Below, piece after piece: positions 8,424-17,978 of a stretch of 64,000 nt of DNA. A model generated the notes under the pieces. That model worked only from the letters and a program-made list of their open reading frames with translations. It ran no database searches and was not told the DNA's origin. Both the position numbers and the translations under genes were made by a program. Source of the stretch: Pseudomonas duriflava (GTDB lineage Bacteria > Pseudomonadota > Gammaproteobacteria > Pseudomonadales > Pseudomonadaceae); assembly GCF_007830155.1 (NCBI RefSeq), contig NZ_VLKY01000002.1, positions 62,001 through 126,000 of the forward strand, read 5' to 3'. Within the stretch, counting starts at the first letter, position 1. Every line of letters begins with the position of its first letter.

Positions 8424-11282
8424 TCAGGCGTCCTGATACGCCTCGATCGGCGGGCAGGAGCAGACCAGGTTACGGTCGCCGTATACGTTGTCGATACGCG
8501 CCACCGGCGGGAAGTACTTGCCATCCACCAGCGACGGCAGCGGGTATACCGCCTGTTCGCGGCTATAGGGATGAGTCCATTCGCCGGTCAGCTCGCGGGC
8601 TGTGTGCGGAGCGTTGTTGAGCGGGTTATCGTTGGCATCCAACGTACCTGTTTCAATGGCACGAATTTCCTCACGAATCGCGATCATGGCATCGCAGAAG
8701 CGATCCAGCTCGGCCTTGGACTCGCTCTCGGTCGGCTCGATCATCAGCGTGCCGGCCACCGGGAAGGACATGGTTGGCGCATGGAAGCCAAAGTCGATCA
8801 ACCGCTTGGCCACGTCGTCCACAGTCACGCCACTGGTTTCCTTGAGCGGGCGCAGGTCGAGAATGCATTCATGAGCGACCAGACCACCCTCGCCCGAATA
8901 CAGCACCGGGTAATGGGTCTCCAGGCGGCGGGCGATGTAATTGGCGTTCAGAATGGCAATCTGCGATGCGCGGGTCAGCCCCTCGCCGCCCATCATCTTC
9001 ATGTACATCCAGGAGATCGGCAGAATACTCGCGCTGCCATAGGGCGCTGCCGACACCGCACCTTCCTTGCGCTCAAGCCCGGCATGCCCCGGCATGAACG
9101 GCGCCAGATGGGACTTCACACCAATCGGACCCACACCCGGACCGCCACCGCCGTGCGGGATGCAGAACGTCTTGTGCAGGTTCAGGTGAGACACATCGCC
9201 GCCAAACTTGCCCGGTGCGCACAGGCCCACCATGGCGTTCATATTGGCCCCGTCGATGTAGACCTGACCACCGTGCTCGTGAACGATGTTGCAGATCTCG
9301 CGGATCGCCTCTTCGAACACACCGTGAGTCGAAGGATAGGTAATCATCAGCGCAGCCAGATGGGCAGCGTGCTGCTGGGCCTTGGCGCGCAGGTCGCCTA
9401 CATCCACGTTGCCGCGGCTGTCACAGGCCACCACCACCACGCGCATCCCGGCCATCGAGGCGGTTGCCGGATTGGTGCCGTGGGCAGACGACGGGATCAG
9501 GCAGATATCACGCTGAGTATCGCCACGGCTCTCATGGTAGGCACGAATCGCCAGCAGGCCGGCATATTCGCCCTGGGAGCCTGCGTTGGGCTGCAGGGAG
9601 ATAGCATCGTAGCCCGTAGCCGCGCACAGCATCTGCTCCAACTCGGCCGTCATCTCGGCATAGCCTTCCGCCTGATCAGCAGGCGCAAACGGATGCAGGT
9701 TGCCGAACTCGGCCCAGGTCACCGGGATCATCTCGCTGGCAGCGTTGAGTTTCATGGTGCAGGAGCCCAGCGGGATCATGGTGCGGTCCAGCGCCAGGTC
9801 CTTGTCTGCCAGTTTGCGCAAGTAGCGCATCAGCTCAGTTTCAGAGCGGTATTGAGAAAAGACCGGATGGATCAGGAACGGTGACTGGCGGCGCAACGCC
9901 TCAGGAAGATGCTCCTCAGCCTGAGCTAACAGGCTGTCCAGGGACGGTATTGGCTGTCCACTGCTGAAAACGTTCAGCAGTGCCATCACGTCATCTACCG
10001 TGGTGGTTTCATCCAGCGAAACGCCCAGGTCGGTGTCGCGGATTACGCGCAGGTTAAACCCCTTGGCGCGAGCGGCTTCATGAATCGCATGGGTCTTTTC
10101 GCCAAACACCAGCGTCAGGGTGTCAAAGAACGTTTCCTGGGTACGATGCCCCATGGCGCGTAGACCGGTGGCAAGCAACGCGGTCAAACGATGCACGCGG
10201 GTAGCGATGTGCTTGAGGCCTTCCGGACCGTGGTAGACCGCATACATACTGGCGATGTTGGCCAGCAGGACTTGTGCAGTGCAGATATTGCTCGTCGCCT
10301 TCTCGCGGCGGATATGCTGCTCACGGGTCTGTAGCGCCAACCGGTAGGCTGGATTGCCGTGACGGTCGATGGACACCCCCACCACACGGCCGGGCATGTC
10401 GCGCTTGTACTTGTCCTGGGTAGCGAAATACGCCGCGTGCGGGCCGCCAAAACCAAGCGGTACGCCAAAGCGCTGGGCCGTGCCGATCGCTACGTCCGCG
10501 CCCAGCTCACCGGGCGGCGTCAGCAGCGTCAGGGCCAGCAAATCGGCTGCCATGGCTACCAGTGCGCCAGCGTTATGGAATGCCTCGATCACGTTGCGGT
10601 AATCGCGGATTTCACCGGTAGTCATCGGATACTGGAACAGTGCGCCAAAGAAGCGGTTGTGATCACCAATATCCGTCTCCACACCAACAACCACTTCGAT
10701 ACCCAGCGGCTCAGCACGTGTGCGAATCACATCGATTGTCTGCGGATGGCAATGCAGCGAAACAAAGAACGCCTCGGCCTTGCTCTTGGACAGACGGCGG
10801 CAAAAGGTCATCGCTTCGGCAGCGGCAGTGGCTTCGTCCAGCAAGGAGGCGTTGGCTACCGGCAGACCGGTCAGATCACCGATCAAGGTCTGGAAATTCA
10901 ATAGCGCTTCCAGTCGACCCTGGGAGATTTCCGGCTGATAGGGTGTATAGGCGGTATACCAGGCTGGGTTTTCCAGCAGATTACGCAGAATCGGTGCCGG
11001 AGTATGGCAGTTGTAGTAACCCTGCCCGATAAAGGATTTGAACAGCTTGTTTTTTCTGGCAATGCCGCGCAGCTCGGCCAGGGCATCAGCCTCGGACAAC
11101 CCTTTGGGCAGGTCCAGTACGCTGGTGCCCTTGATGCTGTCCGGGATGACCTTGGCAGTCATTGCCTCCAGGGAGTCGTAGCCCAACAGGTCGAGCATGG
11201 ACACGATATCCAGATCACGCGGGCCGATATGGCGTGGAATGAATTCATCAGCGGTGCTGAGTGAGTCGCGAAAATCGGTCAT
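8424..11282 (-). CDS. gcvP: Glycine dehydrogenase (decarboxylating), P-protein
   Basis: A 952-residue homodimer-type P-protein. It decarboxylates glycine with PLP and passes the aminomethyl group to lipoyl-GcvH. The N-terminal half ([19 protein letters not shown], near residue 17) and C-terminal half are the two homologous aminotransferase-like domains. The PLP lysine is Lys704 in [18 protein letters not shown], followed by the glycine-rich loop. The start at ATG 11282 is preceded by GAGGAAG, whereas the longer frame upstream would overlap gcvH. gcvH ends 10 bases upstream, so the two are co-transcribed. Confidence 0.96.
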   Translation of the reverse strand: MTDFRDSLSTADEFIPRHIGPRDLDIVSMLDLLGYDSLEAMTAKVIPDSIKGTSVLDLPKGLSEADALAELRGIARKNKLFKSFIGQGYYNCHTPAPILRNLLENPAWYTAYTPYQPEISQGRLEALLNFQTLIGDLTGLPVANASLLDEATAAAEAMTFCRRLSKSKAEAFFVSLHCHPQTIDVIRTRAEPLGIEVVVGVETDIGDHNRFFGALFQYPMTTGEIRDYRNVIEAFHNAGALVAMAADLLALTLLTPPGELGADVAIGTAQRFGVPLGFGGPHAAYFATQDKYKRDMPGRVVGVSIDRHGNPAYRLALQTREQHIRREKATSNICTAQVLLANIASMYAVYHGPEGLKHIATRVHRLTALLATGLRAMGHRTQETFFDTLTLVFGEKTHAIHEAARAKGFNLRVIRDTDLGVSLDETTTVDDVMALLNVFSSGQPIPSLDSLLAQAEEHLPEALRRQSPFLIHPVFSQYRSETELMRYLRKLADKDLALDRTMIPLGSCTMKLNAASEMIPVTWAEFGNLHPFAPADQAEGYAEMTAELEQMLCAATGYDAISLQPNAGSQGEYAGLLAIRAYHESRGDTQRDICLIPSSAHGTNPATASMAGMRVVVVACDSRGNVDVGDLRAKAQQHAAHLAALMITYPSTHGVFEEAIREICNIVHEHGGQVYIDGANMNAMVGLCAPGKFGGDVSHLNLHKTFCIPHGGGGPGVGPIGVKSHLAPFMPGHAGLERKEGAVSAAPYGSASILPISWMYMKMMGGEGLTRASQIAILNANYIARRLETHYPVLYSGEGGLVAHECILDLRPLKETSGVTVDDVAKRLIDFGFHAPTMSFPVAGTLMIEPTESESKAELDRFCDAMIAIREEIRAIETGTLDANDNPLNNAPHTARELTGEWTHPYSREQAVYPLPSLVDGKYFPPVARIDNVYGDRNLVCSCPPIEAYQDA

Positions 11283-11292
11283 GGTCACTTCC

Positions 11293-11661
11293 TCAGGCCT
11301 TGATGAATGTAGCGTAGTCGTTTTCGCTGAGCAGCGTACCGAGTGCTTCCGGATCGGCAGGACGCATACGAAAAAACCAGCCGGCGCCGAGAGGTGCCTG
11401 ATTGACCTTTTCAGGCGCATCGCTGAGCGCTTCATTGATTTCCAAGATCTCGCCACTGATCGGCATGGCAATGTTACTGGCTGCCTTTACCGACTCCAGT
11501 ACGGCAACCTCTTCGCCTGCAGCGTAGGCACGCAGTTCCGGCAGTTGCACGAAGACCAGGTCACCCAACGCATCCTGGGCATAGTCCGTAATGCCCACGG
11601 TAACGATGCCATCGGCTTCCAGACGCAGCCATTCGTGTTCTTCGGTAAAGCGCATAACCAT
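11293..11661 (-). CDS. gcvH: Glycine cleavage H-protein
   Basis: A 122-residue lipoyl carrier. [11 protein letters not shown] opens the fold, and [10 protein letters not shown] holds the lipoylation site, Lys59. The protein shuttles the aminomethyl intermediate between GcvP, GcvT and the L-protein. An AGGAG lies six bases before the ATG at 11661. It is the first gene of the gcvHPT transcript. It sits behind a sigma-54 promoter about 43 bases upstream of the start codon, so it should be induced by glycine through an enhancer-binding protein. Confidence 0.95.
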   Translation of the reverse strand: MVMRFTEEHEWLRLEADGIVTVGITDYAQDALGDLVFVQLPELRAYAAGEEVAVLESVKAASNIAMPISGEILEINEALSDAPEKVNQAPLGAGWFFRMRPADPEALGTLLSENDYATFIKA

Positions 11662-11714
11662 TGCAGACTCCTGAATAAAAGGCAGCCCATACAGGCGGCA
11701 GCTCTCCAGCCTTT

Positions 11715-11731
11715 AGCAAACAGGGTGCCAA
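11715..11731 (-). promoter_or_regulatory. Sigma-54 promoter of gcvHPT
   Basis: On the minus strand the sequence reads TTGGCACCCTGTTTGCT. It has the invariant GG and GC exactly 10 bases apart and matches the consensus TGGCAC-N5-TTGC. Transcription would start near 11704, about 43 bases before the gcvH ATG. A GAFTGA-bearing activator gene lies 4 kb upstream on the same strand. Confidence 0.85.
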
Positions 11732-11810
11732 GGAGAGAGTGCGCTACAGAGCCCGGAAACTCAGGACATCGCTTTTAGCGAACACGATAAGGCGTAACGA
11801 TATCGCTACA
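11731..11810 (-). promoter_or_regulatory. GcsR-like enhancer sites upstream of gcvH
   Basis: On the minus strand TGTAGCG-ATAT-CGTTACG (11793-11810) closely resembles the 18-bp TGTAACG-N4-CGTTCCG element I recall for P. aeruginosa GcsR. A second 18-bp palindrome, TGTTCGC-TAAA-AGCGATG, lies at 11767-11784. A third half-match (TGTAGCG-CACT-CTCTCCT, 11731-11748) abuts the -24 element. Centres are 26 and 36 bases apart. The first site is strong, the third weak. Confidence 0.65.
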
Positions 11811-11981
11811 GATCATGCTGACAAATTAGTCCCGATGCTAAAAAAGACTCATCAATAGTACGCTCACCTGCCCGTATCGATTTCAATACACCGGAATGAA
11901 ATCATTACAAAAGCAAGAGCTTATCAAACCCAATCCACCCGGCTAGTGCTTTACCTTTGCAACAACACGAATCAGAAGCAC

Positions 11982-14900
11982 TCATCCCGATTCGATCATG
12001 TCGCGGATTCGCATAGCCAAGGCTTCGATAGGAAACGGCTTGGTAATCATCGCCATACCGGGTTCTAGAAATCCATTGGCGATTACAGCATTCTCTGCAT
12101 AGCCAGTCATAAACAGTACCTTGAGATCGGGCCGCGACTGTCGGGCCTGCTCGACCATTAGCCGGCCGTTGAGTCCGGGCAGCCCGACATCCGTCACAAG
12201 CAGGTCGATGGATAAATCGGACCGAAGGATTTCCAGTCCGGTGGGTCCATCTGCTGCCTCCAGCGCCCGATAACCCAATTCGCCAAGTACTTCGATAACC
12301 AATCCGCGTACGGCGTGTTCGTCTTCTACAACGAGCACAACCTCATCCGTACCAGCATGTGACCTCATCCTTTCAAGTGCCGGGCTATCCTGAACGGGGG
12401 TGGCCTCACCGTAGTAGCGCGGCAGGTAAAGTTTTACGGTCGTGCCCTTATCGACTTCCGAATAAATCTTGGCGGCGCCCTCCGATTGACGTGTGAAGCC
12501 ATACACCATGGAAAGCCCTAGCCCGGTGCCCTCCCCAAGCGGTTTGGTTGTGAAAAACGGATCGAATGCCTTGGCGATGATCTCCGGCGTCATGCCAACC
12601 CCGGTATCGGTCACGCTAACGCAAACATACTGACCGGGTCGAATGTCCTGATTACGAGCCGAGTAGGCTTCGTCCAAGCTGGTATTGCACGTCTCAATAA
12701 TGAGAGTACCGCCATTGGGCATGGCGGTACGGGCATTAATGGCTAGATTCAAAATCGCGTTTTCGAGCTGATGCGGATCACAAAGCGTGAGCCAAAGGCC
12801 GCCAGCACGCACGATTTCGAGCTTGACCGCCTCTCCCATGGTGCGATGAAGCAGCTCGTCCATACCCATCACGAGGGTATTCACATCTACAACCTTGGGA
12901 TCTAACGGCTGGCGACGAGAAAAAGCCAGTAGCCGATGCGTCAAGGCGGCGGCGCGATTGGCTGACGACAGGGCCGTATTGGCGAATCGCTCAATGTCAT
13001 TCAGCTTACCCTGCTGGACACGCATACGCATAAGCTCGAGCGATCCGATGATGCCGGTCAACAGATTATTGAAATCATGGGCGATACCGCCTGTAAGCTG
13101 ACCGACCGCCTCCATTTTCTGTGCTTGCCGGAGCTGCTCCTGGGCACGCGTCAACTCTTGGGCAGAAGCCTTTTCCGCCTCGACATCCCGTCCAACAGCG
13201 TGAATAAATTGGTCGTCCGGCACCGCTGTCCACGACAGCCAGCGGTAGCTACCATTTTTGTGCCGATAACGATTTTCGAAGCGCAGCGTCGTATAGCCCT
13301 GCGCCAGCTTATCCACTTCACTAAGGGTGCCGGAAATATCGTCCGGATGAACAAAGTCCAGCAGCACTTGGCCAAGCAGTTCTTCCTCACGCCATCCCAG
13401 CAGCGTTTGCCAAGCCGGGTTAGCCGCTGTGATGGTCCCGTCGAAACGAGCTACCAGCATGACATCCGTGGTGAGTCGCCACATCCGATCAAGGTCGGCT
13501 GTACGCTCGGCAACACGCTGCTCCAGCGTCTCGGTGAGCCGACGGGAGGCTTCCTCGGCCAGCGTGCGATCATGAATGTCGTGGTTGTTGCCCAGCCAGC
13601 CTGTAACTGTGCCCGTCTCGTCGTGCAGAGGTTGAGCCCGGATATGGAACCAGCGGTAGCTTCCATCGTGACGGCGAAACCGACTTTCCACCTCGTAGAA
13701 AATGCCTCGTGTACGGACATCAAGCCATATGCGCTGCAATTCATCGATATCATCGGGATGGACCGCATCGGCCCAGCCTGACGGCAAGGCCTTTTCCGGC
13801 GTCTGTCCCGTGTAGTCATACCAGTAGCGGTTCAGATAACTCAGGGAACCATCGGGATTACCAAACCAGATGATGCCAGGCGACAAATCAGTCAAACTGC
13901 GGACAAGCGCTTCGCTTTCCTCCGCACGCCGCTCAATTCGCTGCTGCTGAGAAAGATCGCGGGCAATAGCGGCGATTGCGCTGATGTCACCGGTATCGTT
14001 ACGAACCGTGAACACTGAATAATGCACCGGAACAGGTTGTCCACTACGTCGGTCAAGAAAGCGGAATTCGCCTGTCCATTTTCCGCCCTGCTGAACGGCC
14101 GGTAGAATGACGGACTCAACGTATGGACGATCCTCAGGCATAAAATAATCGAGGATTCGGGTATTCCGCACAGCATCCATGCTGTCCAGGCCCACCAGAC
14201 GTCGCCCAGCTTCGTTCACGAAACTGGGATGACCATCCGGTGAGGCGATACCGATAAAATCAGCAGACTGCTGGATCAGCATCACAGCGAGTTGCCAGTC
14301 CTGCCGGGCCTGTACGCGCTCGCTCATGTCGACCACCGTACAGAGAGCACCCTGAACGTTGCCATTCTGGAGGATTGCCTGGGCACGGTATTCGACGGGA
14401 ATACAGGAACCGTCTCGCCGGCAGAAGACGCCATCCAGTACTTGCTCTGCCGTCCCGTGTTCCATAACGCGATAGATGGGGCTTCCTGCCATCTGGTCCA
14501 TTGAGGTTCCGCAGGTCGGCTCGATCAAATCCTCCAGCCGCTGCCCAATAAGCTCTGCCTCGTCACGACCGCCAAATAGCGTGACAAAAGCCGTATTGCA
14601 CAAGGTAACGATGCCGTGCCGGTCGACGGAATAGAATCCCTCCGACATCGAGTCCAGCAATAAACGGTAGTTGCTCCGGCTCGCCTGCAATTCCAGTACT
14701 GTTTGGCGCTGCTCCGTACGGTCCCGCAGGATTTTGATAAAACCGGTCACCTCACCGGTAGCCTGCACGAGCGGCATCATCTCGCCGCTTGCCCAGAACC
14801 GCTCGCCTGTTTTCCGCATGTGCCAGCGCTCGTCGGCACTTCGCCCTTGGTTCAGGGCCGTCTCGGCTTCCTGCAGCGGAATCCCAAGGGCTCGATCGGA

Positions 14901-15569
14901 TGGCGTAAAGATCTGGTCTGCGGTATGCCCCAGCATTTCCTCCCTGGACCATCCCAGAACCCGCGAGGCACCTTCGTTCCATTCAATGACGTTGCGCTGC
15001 AGATCGGTACAGAAGATGGCGTAGTCGACCGCACTGTCGAGCATCTTTTGGCTGTTTGAACTCTCAAGAGGGCTTTCTCTCTGAGCGGCCAGACGGTATA
15101 GCTCCAACTGTGCCATGGCCCCGCGGGCCATTTCTTGAAGCAGCCATCGTTCAGTCGTGCCAAATGCGCGTGGCGTATCACCCAAGAGAGCAAGTACACC
15201 GACAGGCGTACCGTCTGCTGTTTTGAGCGCCGTACCAGCGTAGAAAAGGATACCGGCCCTGGATAAGGCAGGATTGGCCTTTGTATTCGTAATGACGCAC
15301 AGCTCGGGCTCATGCAAGGTAGCGCGATATAACGCCGCGGCCTCGGGTGAAGGCTCCTGACCGGCCAATACGCACCAGTCCTCCGCCACGCTCAAACAAA
15401 TTGTCGCCTGCGCCGGAGCGAAGGCCTGCTGCGCCCGCTCGACAATAGCCTCCAGCTCGGCAAGACACGACCTGCCCTCTAAGCCATAGTGTTCACGTAC
15501 GCGCTGATGCGCGATTCTGGACGAGTCATTGGTACCTGGCATCATGAGGGTCATGTACAGCCGATTCAT
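11982..15569 (-). CDS. Hybrid sensor histidine kinase with GAF, five PAS, HisKA, HATPase and receiver domains
   Basis: A 1195-residue soluble kinase with no membrane segment. An N-terminal GAF-like domain covers residues 15-165. Five PAS units follow, starting with MLDSAVDYAIFCTD and ending with LTTDVMLVARFDGTITAANP. The phospho-acceptor is His831 in GGIAHDFNNLL. The ATPase carries the N-box NAILNLAINART near 937, DTGVGMT near 987 and GTGLGLS near 1015. The C-terminal receiver has Asp1127 in LLVTDVGLPG. The ligand is unknown and no separate response regulator is adjacent. It lies between gcsR and gcvH on the same strand, 146 bases from gcsR. The start is uncertain because no clear ribosome site precedes the ATG at 15569. 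Confidence 0.88.
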   Translation of the reverse strand: MNRLYMTLMMPGTNDSSRIAHQRVREHYGLEGRSCLAELEAIVERAQQAFAPAQATICLSVAEDWCVLAGQEPSPEAAALYRATLHEPELCVITNTKANPALSRAGILFYAGTALKTADGTPVGVLALLGDTPRAFGTTERWLLQEMARGAMAQLELYRLAAQRESPLESSNSQKMLDSAVDYAIFCTDLQRNVIEWNEGASRVLGWSREEMLGHTADQIFTPSDRALGIPLQEAETALNQGRSADERWHMRKTGERFWASGEMMPLVQATGEVTGFIKILRDRTEQRQTVLELQASRSNYRLLLDSMSEGFYSVDRHGIVTLCNTAFVTLFGGRDEAELIGQRLEDLIEPTCGTSMDQMAGSPIYRVMEHGTAEQVLDGVFCRRDGSCIPVEYRAQAILQNGNVQGALCTVVDMSERVQARQDWQLAVMLIQQSADFIGIASPDGHPSFVNEAGRRLVGLDSMDAVRNTRILDYFMPEDRPYVESVILPAVQQGGKWTGEFRFLDRRSGQPVPVHYSVFTVRNDTGDISAIAAIARDLSQQQRIERRAEESEALVRSLTDLSPGIIWFGNPDGSLSYLNRYWYDYTGQTPEKALPSGWADAVHPDDIDELQRIWLDVRTRGIFYEVESRFRRHDGSYRWFHIRAQPLHDETGTVTGWLGNNHDIHDRTLAEEASRRLTETLEQRVAERTADLDRMWRLTTDVMLVARFDGTITAANPAWQTLLGWREEELLGQVLLDFVHPDDISGTLSEVDKLAQGYTTLRFENRYRHKNGSYRWLSWTAVPDDQFIHAVGRDVEAEKASAQELTRAQEQLRQAQKMEAVGQLTGGIAHDFNNLLTGIIGSLELMRMRVQQGKLNDIERFANTALSSANRAAALTHRLLAFSRRQPLDPKVVDVNTLVMGMDELLHRTMGEAVKLEIVRAGGLWLTLCDPHQLENAILNLAINARTAMPNGGTLIIETCNTSLDEAYSARNQDIRPGQYVCVSVTDTGVGMTPEIIAKAFDPFFTTKPLGEGTGLGLSMVYGFTRQSEGAAKIYSEVDKGTTVKLYLPRYYGEATPVQDSPALERMRSHAGTDEVVLVVEDEHAVRGLVIEVLGELGYRALEAADGPTGLEILRSDLSIDLLVTDVGLPGLNGRLMVEQARQSRPDLKVLFMTGYAENAVIANGFLEPGMAMITKPFPIEALAMRIRDMIESG

Positions 15570-15715
15570 GTGATGTAAAGGAGCGACTTGGCGACATGCG
15601 ACGGAAAATGGTGCTGCGGAGGCGACGCATGAAGGCTCGTGTGTAATAGACAGGCAGATGCGCCATGAATTCGCAACAGCAGGAACAGCCGCCGAAACGA
15701 CAGCCTAAGGGAGTG

Positions 15716-17257
15716 TCAGACCTTGCCGGGAATGCCGTACTTGCGCAGACGATGAGCAATGGCAGTATGAGACGTTTGGAGCCGTGCAGCCAGTTGGCGA
15801 CTCGACGGATAATGCGGGTAAAGTTTTTCCAATAGGGCCCGTTCGAACGTCGAAACAGCCTCGTCCAGGCTGCCTACCTCGCCATCAGCCTGCCGGGCCA
15901 CCTCGGTCTCGGCGATGTCTAGATCGCCAATATCGACCACGGTACTGTCGCTGATGGCGGCAGCGCGGAAAATGACGTTCTGCAGTTGCCGGACGTTACC
16001 CGGCCAGCGATTACCCAGCAGCGCCGGATACGTCCCAGGGGCCAAACGGCAAGGTGGCCGCTGAATCTGGGCACAGGCCTGCTGCATGAAATGCCGGGCC
16101 AGTAGCAGAATGTCCTGCCCACGCTCTCGCAGCGGAGGAACCTCAAGGGTCAACACATTCAGCCGGTAGAACAAATCTTCTCGAAAAGCGCCCTCGGCTA
16201 CCCTTTTTTCCAGGTTGCGATGTGTGGCACTAAGGATGCGAACATTCACCTTCACCTCGCGCTCGCCGCCAACCCGGCGGAAAGTACCGTCCGAGAGAAA
16301 GCGCAGCAGCTTGGCCTGCAAGTAAGGTGACATCTCGCCGATTTCGTCCAGGAACACAGTGCCCTTGTCTGCCAGCTCCAAAAGGCCCGGCTTACCGCCC
16401 CGCTGCGCGCCCGTAAATGCCCCAGGGGCATAGCCGAACAGCTCACTTTCCGCGAGGCTTTCCGGCAGAGCGGCGCAGTTCAGCGCCAGGAATGGCTCGC
16501 CATGCCGCGGGCTGGCCGCATGACAGGCGCGGGCGACCAGCTCCTTGCCCGTCCCTGTCTCGCCCTGGATCAGCAAAGGAGCATCCAGGGCAGCAATACG
16601 CTGGGCGCGGGCCTTGAGCGTACGAATCGGCGTCGAGTCGCCCAACAGCGCTTCAAAGCTGTCGGCAGGATCATGCCGCAAGGCCGACAGGCTCGCGCCG
16701 ATCCGGCTAGGGGCATAGAGCGTCAGCAGACCACCGGCAAGCCGCTGCGTACGGTCGCCTGCCGGCTCGCTGATCGGCGCAGCATCAAGCAGGAGTGCCT
16801 GGCCCTGCAGGGTCACTTCACGCATGGGAATACGGAAACCCTGCCGGAGTAACTCTTCTTGCAGAACGGCGTCGCCAAACAGTTCGGCCAGCGTAGCCTC
16901 CTGCGGCGCGAACGAATCACCCGCCAAAGCAGCGAATGCAGGATTTGCCAACAGAATACGGCCCTCGCTGTCTACTGCCAGAACGGGATCGGCCATGGCG
17001 GCCAGCAGCGCATCCAGATGAAGCGTCCGCCGCTGGCCCGGCAGGATATCAACTACCCGTACCGCCTGAACGCCGTGCACGGTCAGCAGAGCACCTCGGA
17101 GTTCTTCCAGGACTTCGGCGCTCAAGGTTGGCGCATCGATATACACATTGGGAGGCACCATCTCCACCGCGTCCAGGTTGAGATTGCGTGCGCCCAACAA
17201 CGCCAGCACCTCCTGGGTAATGCCGACACGGTCGATAAAGGTGACATGGATTCGCAT
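15716..17257 (-). CDS. gcsR: Sigma-54 enhancer-binding protein of the TyrR class, likely GcsR
   Basis: A 513-residue regulator. An N-terminal ACT-like domain (MRIHVTFIDRVGITQEVLALL) is followed by a PAS-like region (residues 80-190). The AAA+ domain has Walker A GETGTGKE at 232-239, an intact GAFTGA loop at 279-284 and Walker B VFLDEIGEM near 301. The C-terminal helix-turn-helix is of TyrR type (SSRQLAARLQTSHTAIAHRLRKYGI). E. coli TyrR lacks GAFTGA, so the intact loop argues for true sigma-54 activation. The protein resembles GcsR, the glycine-responsive activator of the P. aeruginosa gcs genes, and the gcv promoter nearby has matching sites. Glycine sensing by the ACT/PAS region is inferred. 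Confidence 0.85.
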   Translation of the reverse strand: MRIHVTFIDRVGITQEVLALLGARNLNLDAVEMVPPNVYIDAPTLSAEVLEELRGALLTVHGVQAVRVVDILPGQRRTLHLDALLAAMADPVLAVDSEGRILLANPAFAALAGDSFAPQEATLAELFGDAVLQEELLRQGFRIPMREVTLQGQALLLDAAPISEPAGDRTQRLAGGLLTLYAPSRIGASLSALRHDPADSFEALLGDSTPIRTLKARAQRIAALDAPLLIQGETGTGKELVARACHAASPRHGEPFLALNCAALPESLAESELFGYAPGAFTGAQRGGKPGLLELADKGTVFLDEIGEMSPYLQAKLLRFLSDGTFRRVGGEREVKVNVRILSATHRNLEKRVAEGAFREDLFYRLNVLTLEVPPLRERGQDILLLARHFMQQACAQIQRPPCRLAPGTYPALLGNRWPGNVRQLQNVIFRAAAISDSTVVDIGDLDIAETEVARQADGEVGSLDEAVSTFERALLEKLYPHYPSSRQLAARLQTSHTAIAHRLRKYGIPGKV

Positions 17258-17425
17258 GAACGAGGAAGATCTATGCAGAAGCGGATGGAAGAAACCATGC
17301 CTATGCTACCGGATGCGCTCGATACGCGCAGGTAATCCTTACCATCCGGTCAGCGCTCCGGTGAATCGCTTTCATGCAGTAGAATACCAACGGCTCATAT
17401 GCTCGAGCCGTCGAGCGAGAACTCT

Positions 17426-17860
17426 ATGAACTCCGAAGATTATTTTAAACTCGATCAACAGCTCTGTTTTGCTCTTTACTCCACTTCGCTAGCCATGACC
17501 AAGGTATACAAGCCTCTGCTGGACGCCGTGGGGCTGACCTTTCCGCAATACCTTATGATGCTAGTGCTCTGGGAAAACGACGGCCTGCCGCTTAAGGAGC
17601 TGGCCCGCCGCCTGCATCAGGATTCAGGCGCACTGACGCCCGTGGTGAAACGGCTCGAAGCCGAAGGCTATGTGACCCGCCGCCGTAGTACTGAAGACGA
17701 GCGCAACCTGTCCATTGAACTGACGCCAGCCGGCCGGGATCTACGGGCCAAGGCCCAAGAGATCAACGGCTCGGTCCGGCTCGCCTGTGCCATGAACGAC
17801 GAGGACATGAGCCAATTGCGCGCTAGTTTGATTGCATTACGTAAGTCACTGGACGCCTAG
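17426..17860 (+). CDS. ohrR: MarR-family peroxide sensor OhrR
   Basis: A 144-residue MarR-type repressor. LDQQLCFALYSTSLAMTKVYKPLL carries the peroxide-reactive cysteine, Cys14, and Cys121 fits the resolving cysteine of two-cysteine OhrR. The winged helix follows (PLKELARRLHQDSGALTPVVKRLE, then the wing RRRSTEDERN). OhrR represses ohr, a peroxiredoxin-like hydroperoxide reductase, until its cysteine is oxidised by organic hydroperoxides. No ohr gene is next to it here, which is unusual. The ATG at 17426 places Cys14 as in homologues. It is divergent from gcsR. Confidence 0.88.
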   Translation: MNSEDYFKLDQQLCFALYSTSLAMTKVYKPLLDAVGLTFPQYLMMLVLWENDGLPLKELARRLHQDSGALTPVVKRLEAEGYVTRRRSTEDERNLSIELTPAGRDLRAKAQEINGSVRLACAMNDEDMSQLRASLIALRKSLDA

Positions 17861-17978
17861 GGCACCGAAGCGTCTATGGGCGGCTGGGCCGATAAGGTCT
17901 GTCGTGCGATTCTTGCCGAGGCATGCACTACGTGTACGCGCAGTGCATGCCGCTATCGTGGTTCTCAGCCTCGTCCCG

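Noticed and set aside
8571-9884. 437-codon plus-strand open frame over gcvP.
   Set aside because: It is the antisense shadow of gcvP, rich in histidine and glutamine from reverse codon usage; no ribosome site or motif.
11662-11830. Glycine riboswitch upstream of gcvH.
   Set aside because: GGAGAG-like bits are present, but the conserved core (GCCGAAGGAGCAA-type loop and CUCUCAGG tract) was not found in order. The region is better explained by a sigma-54 promoter and activator sites.
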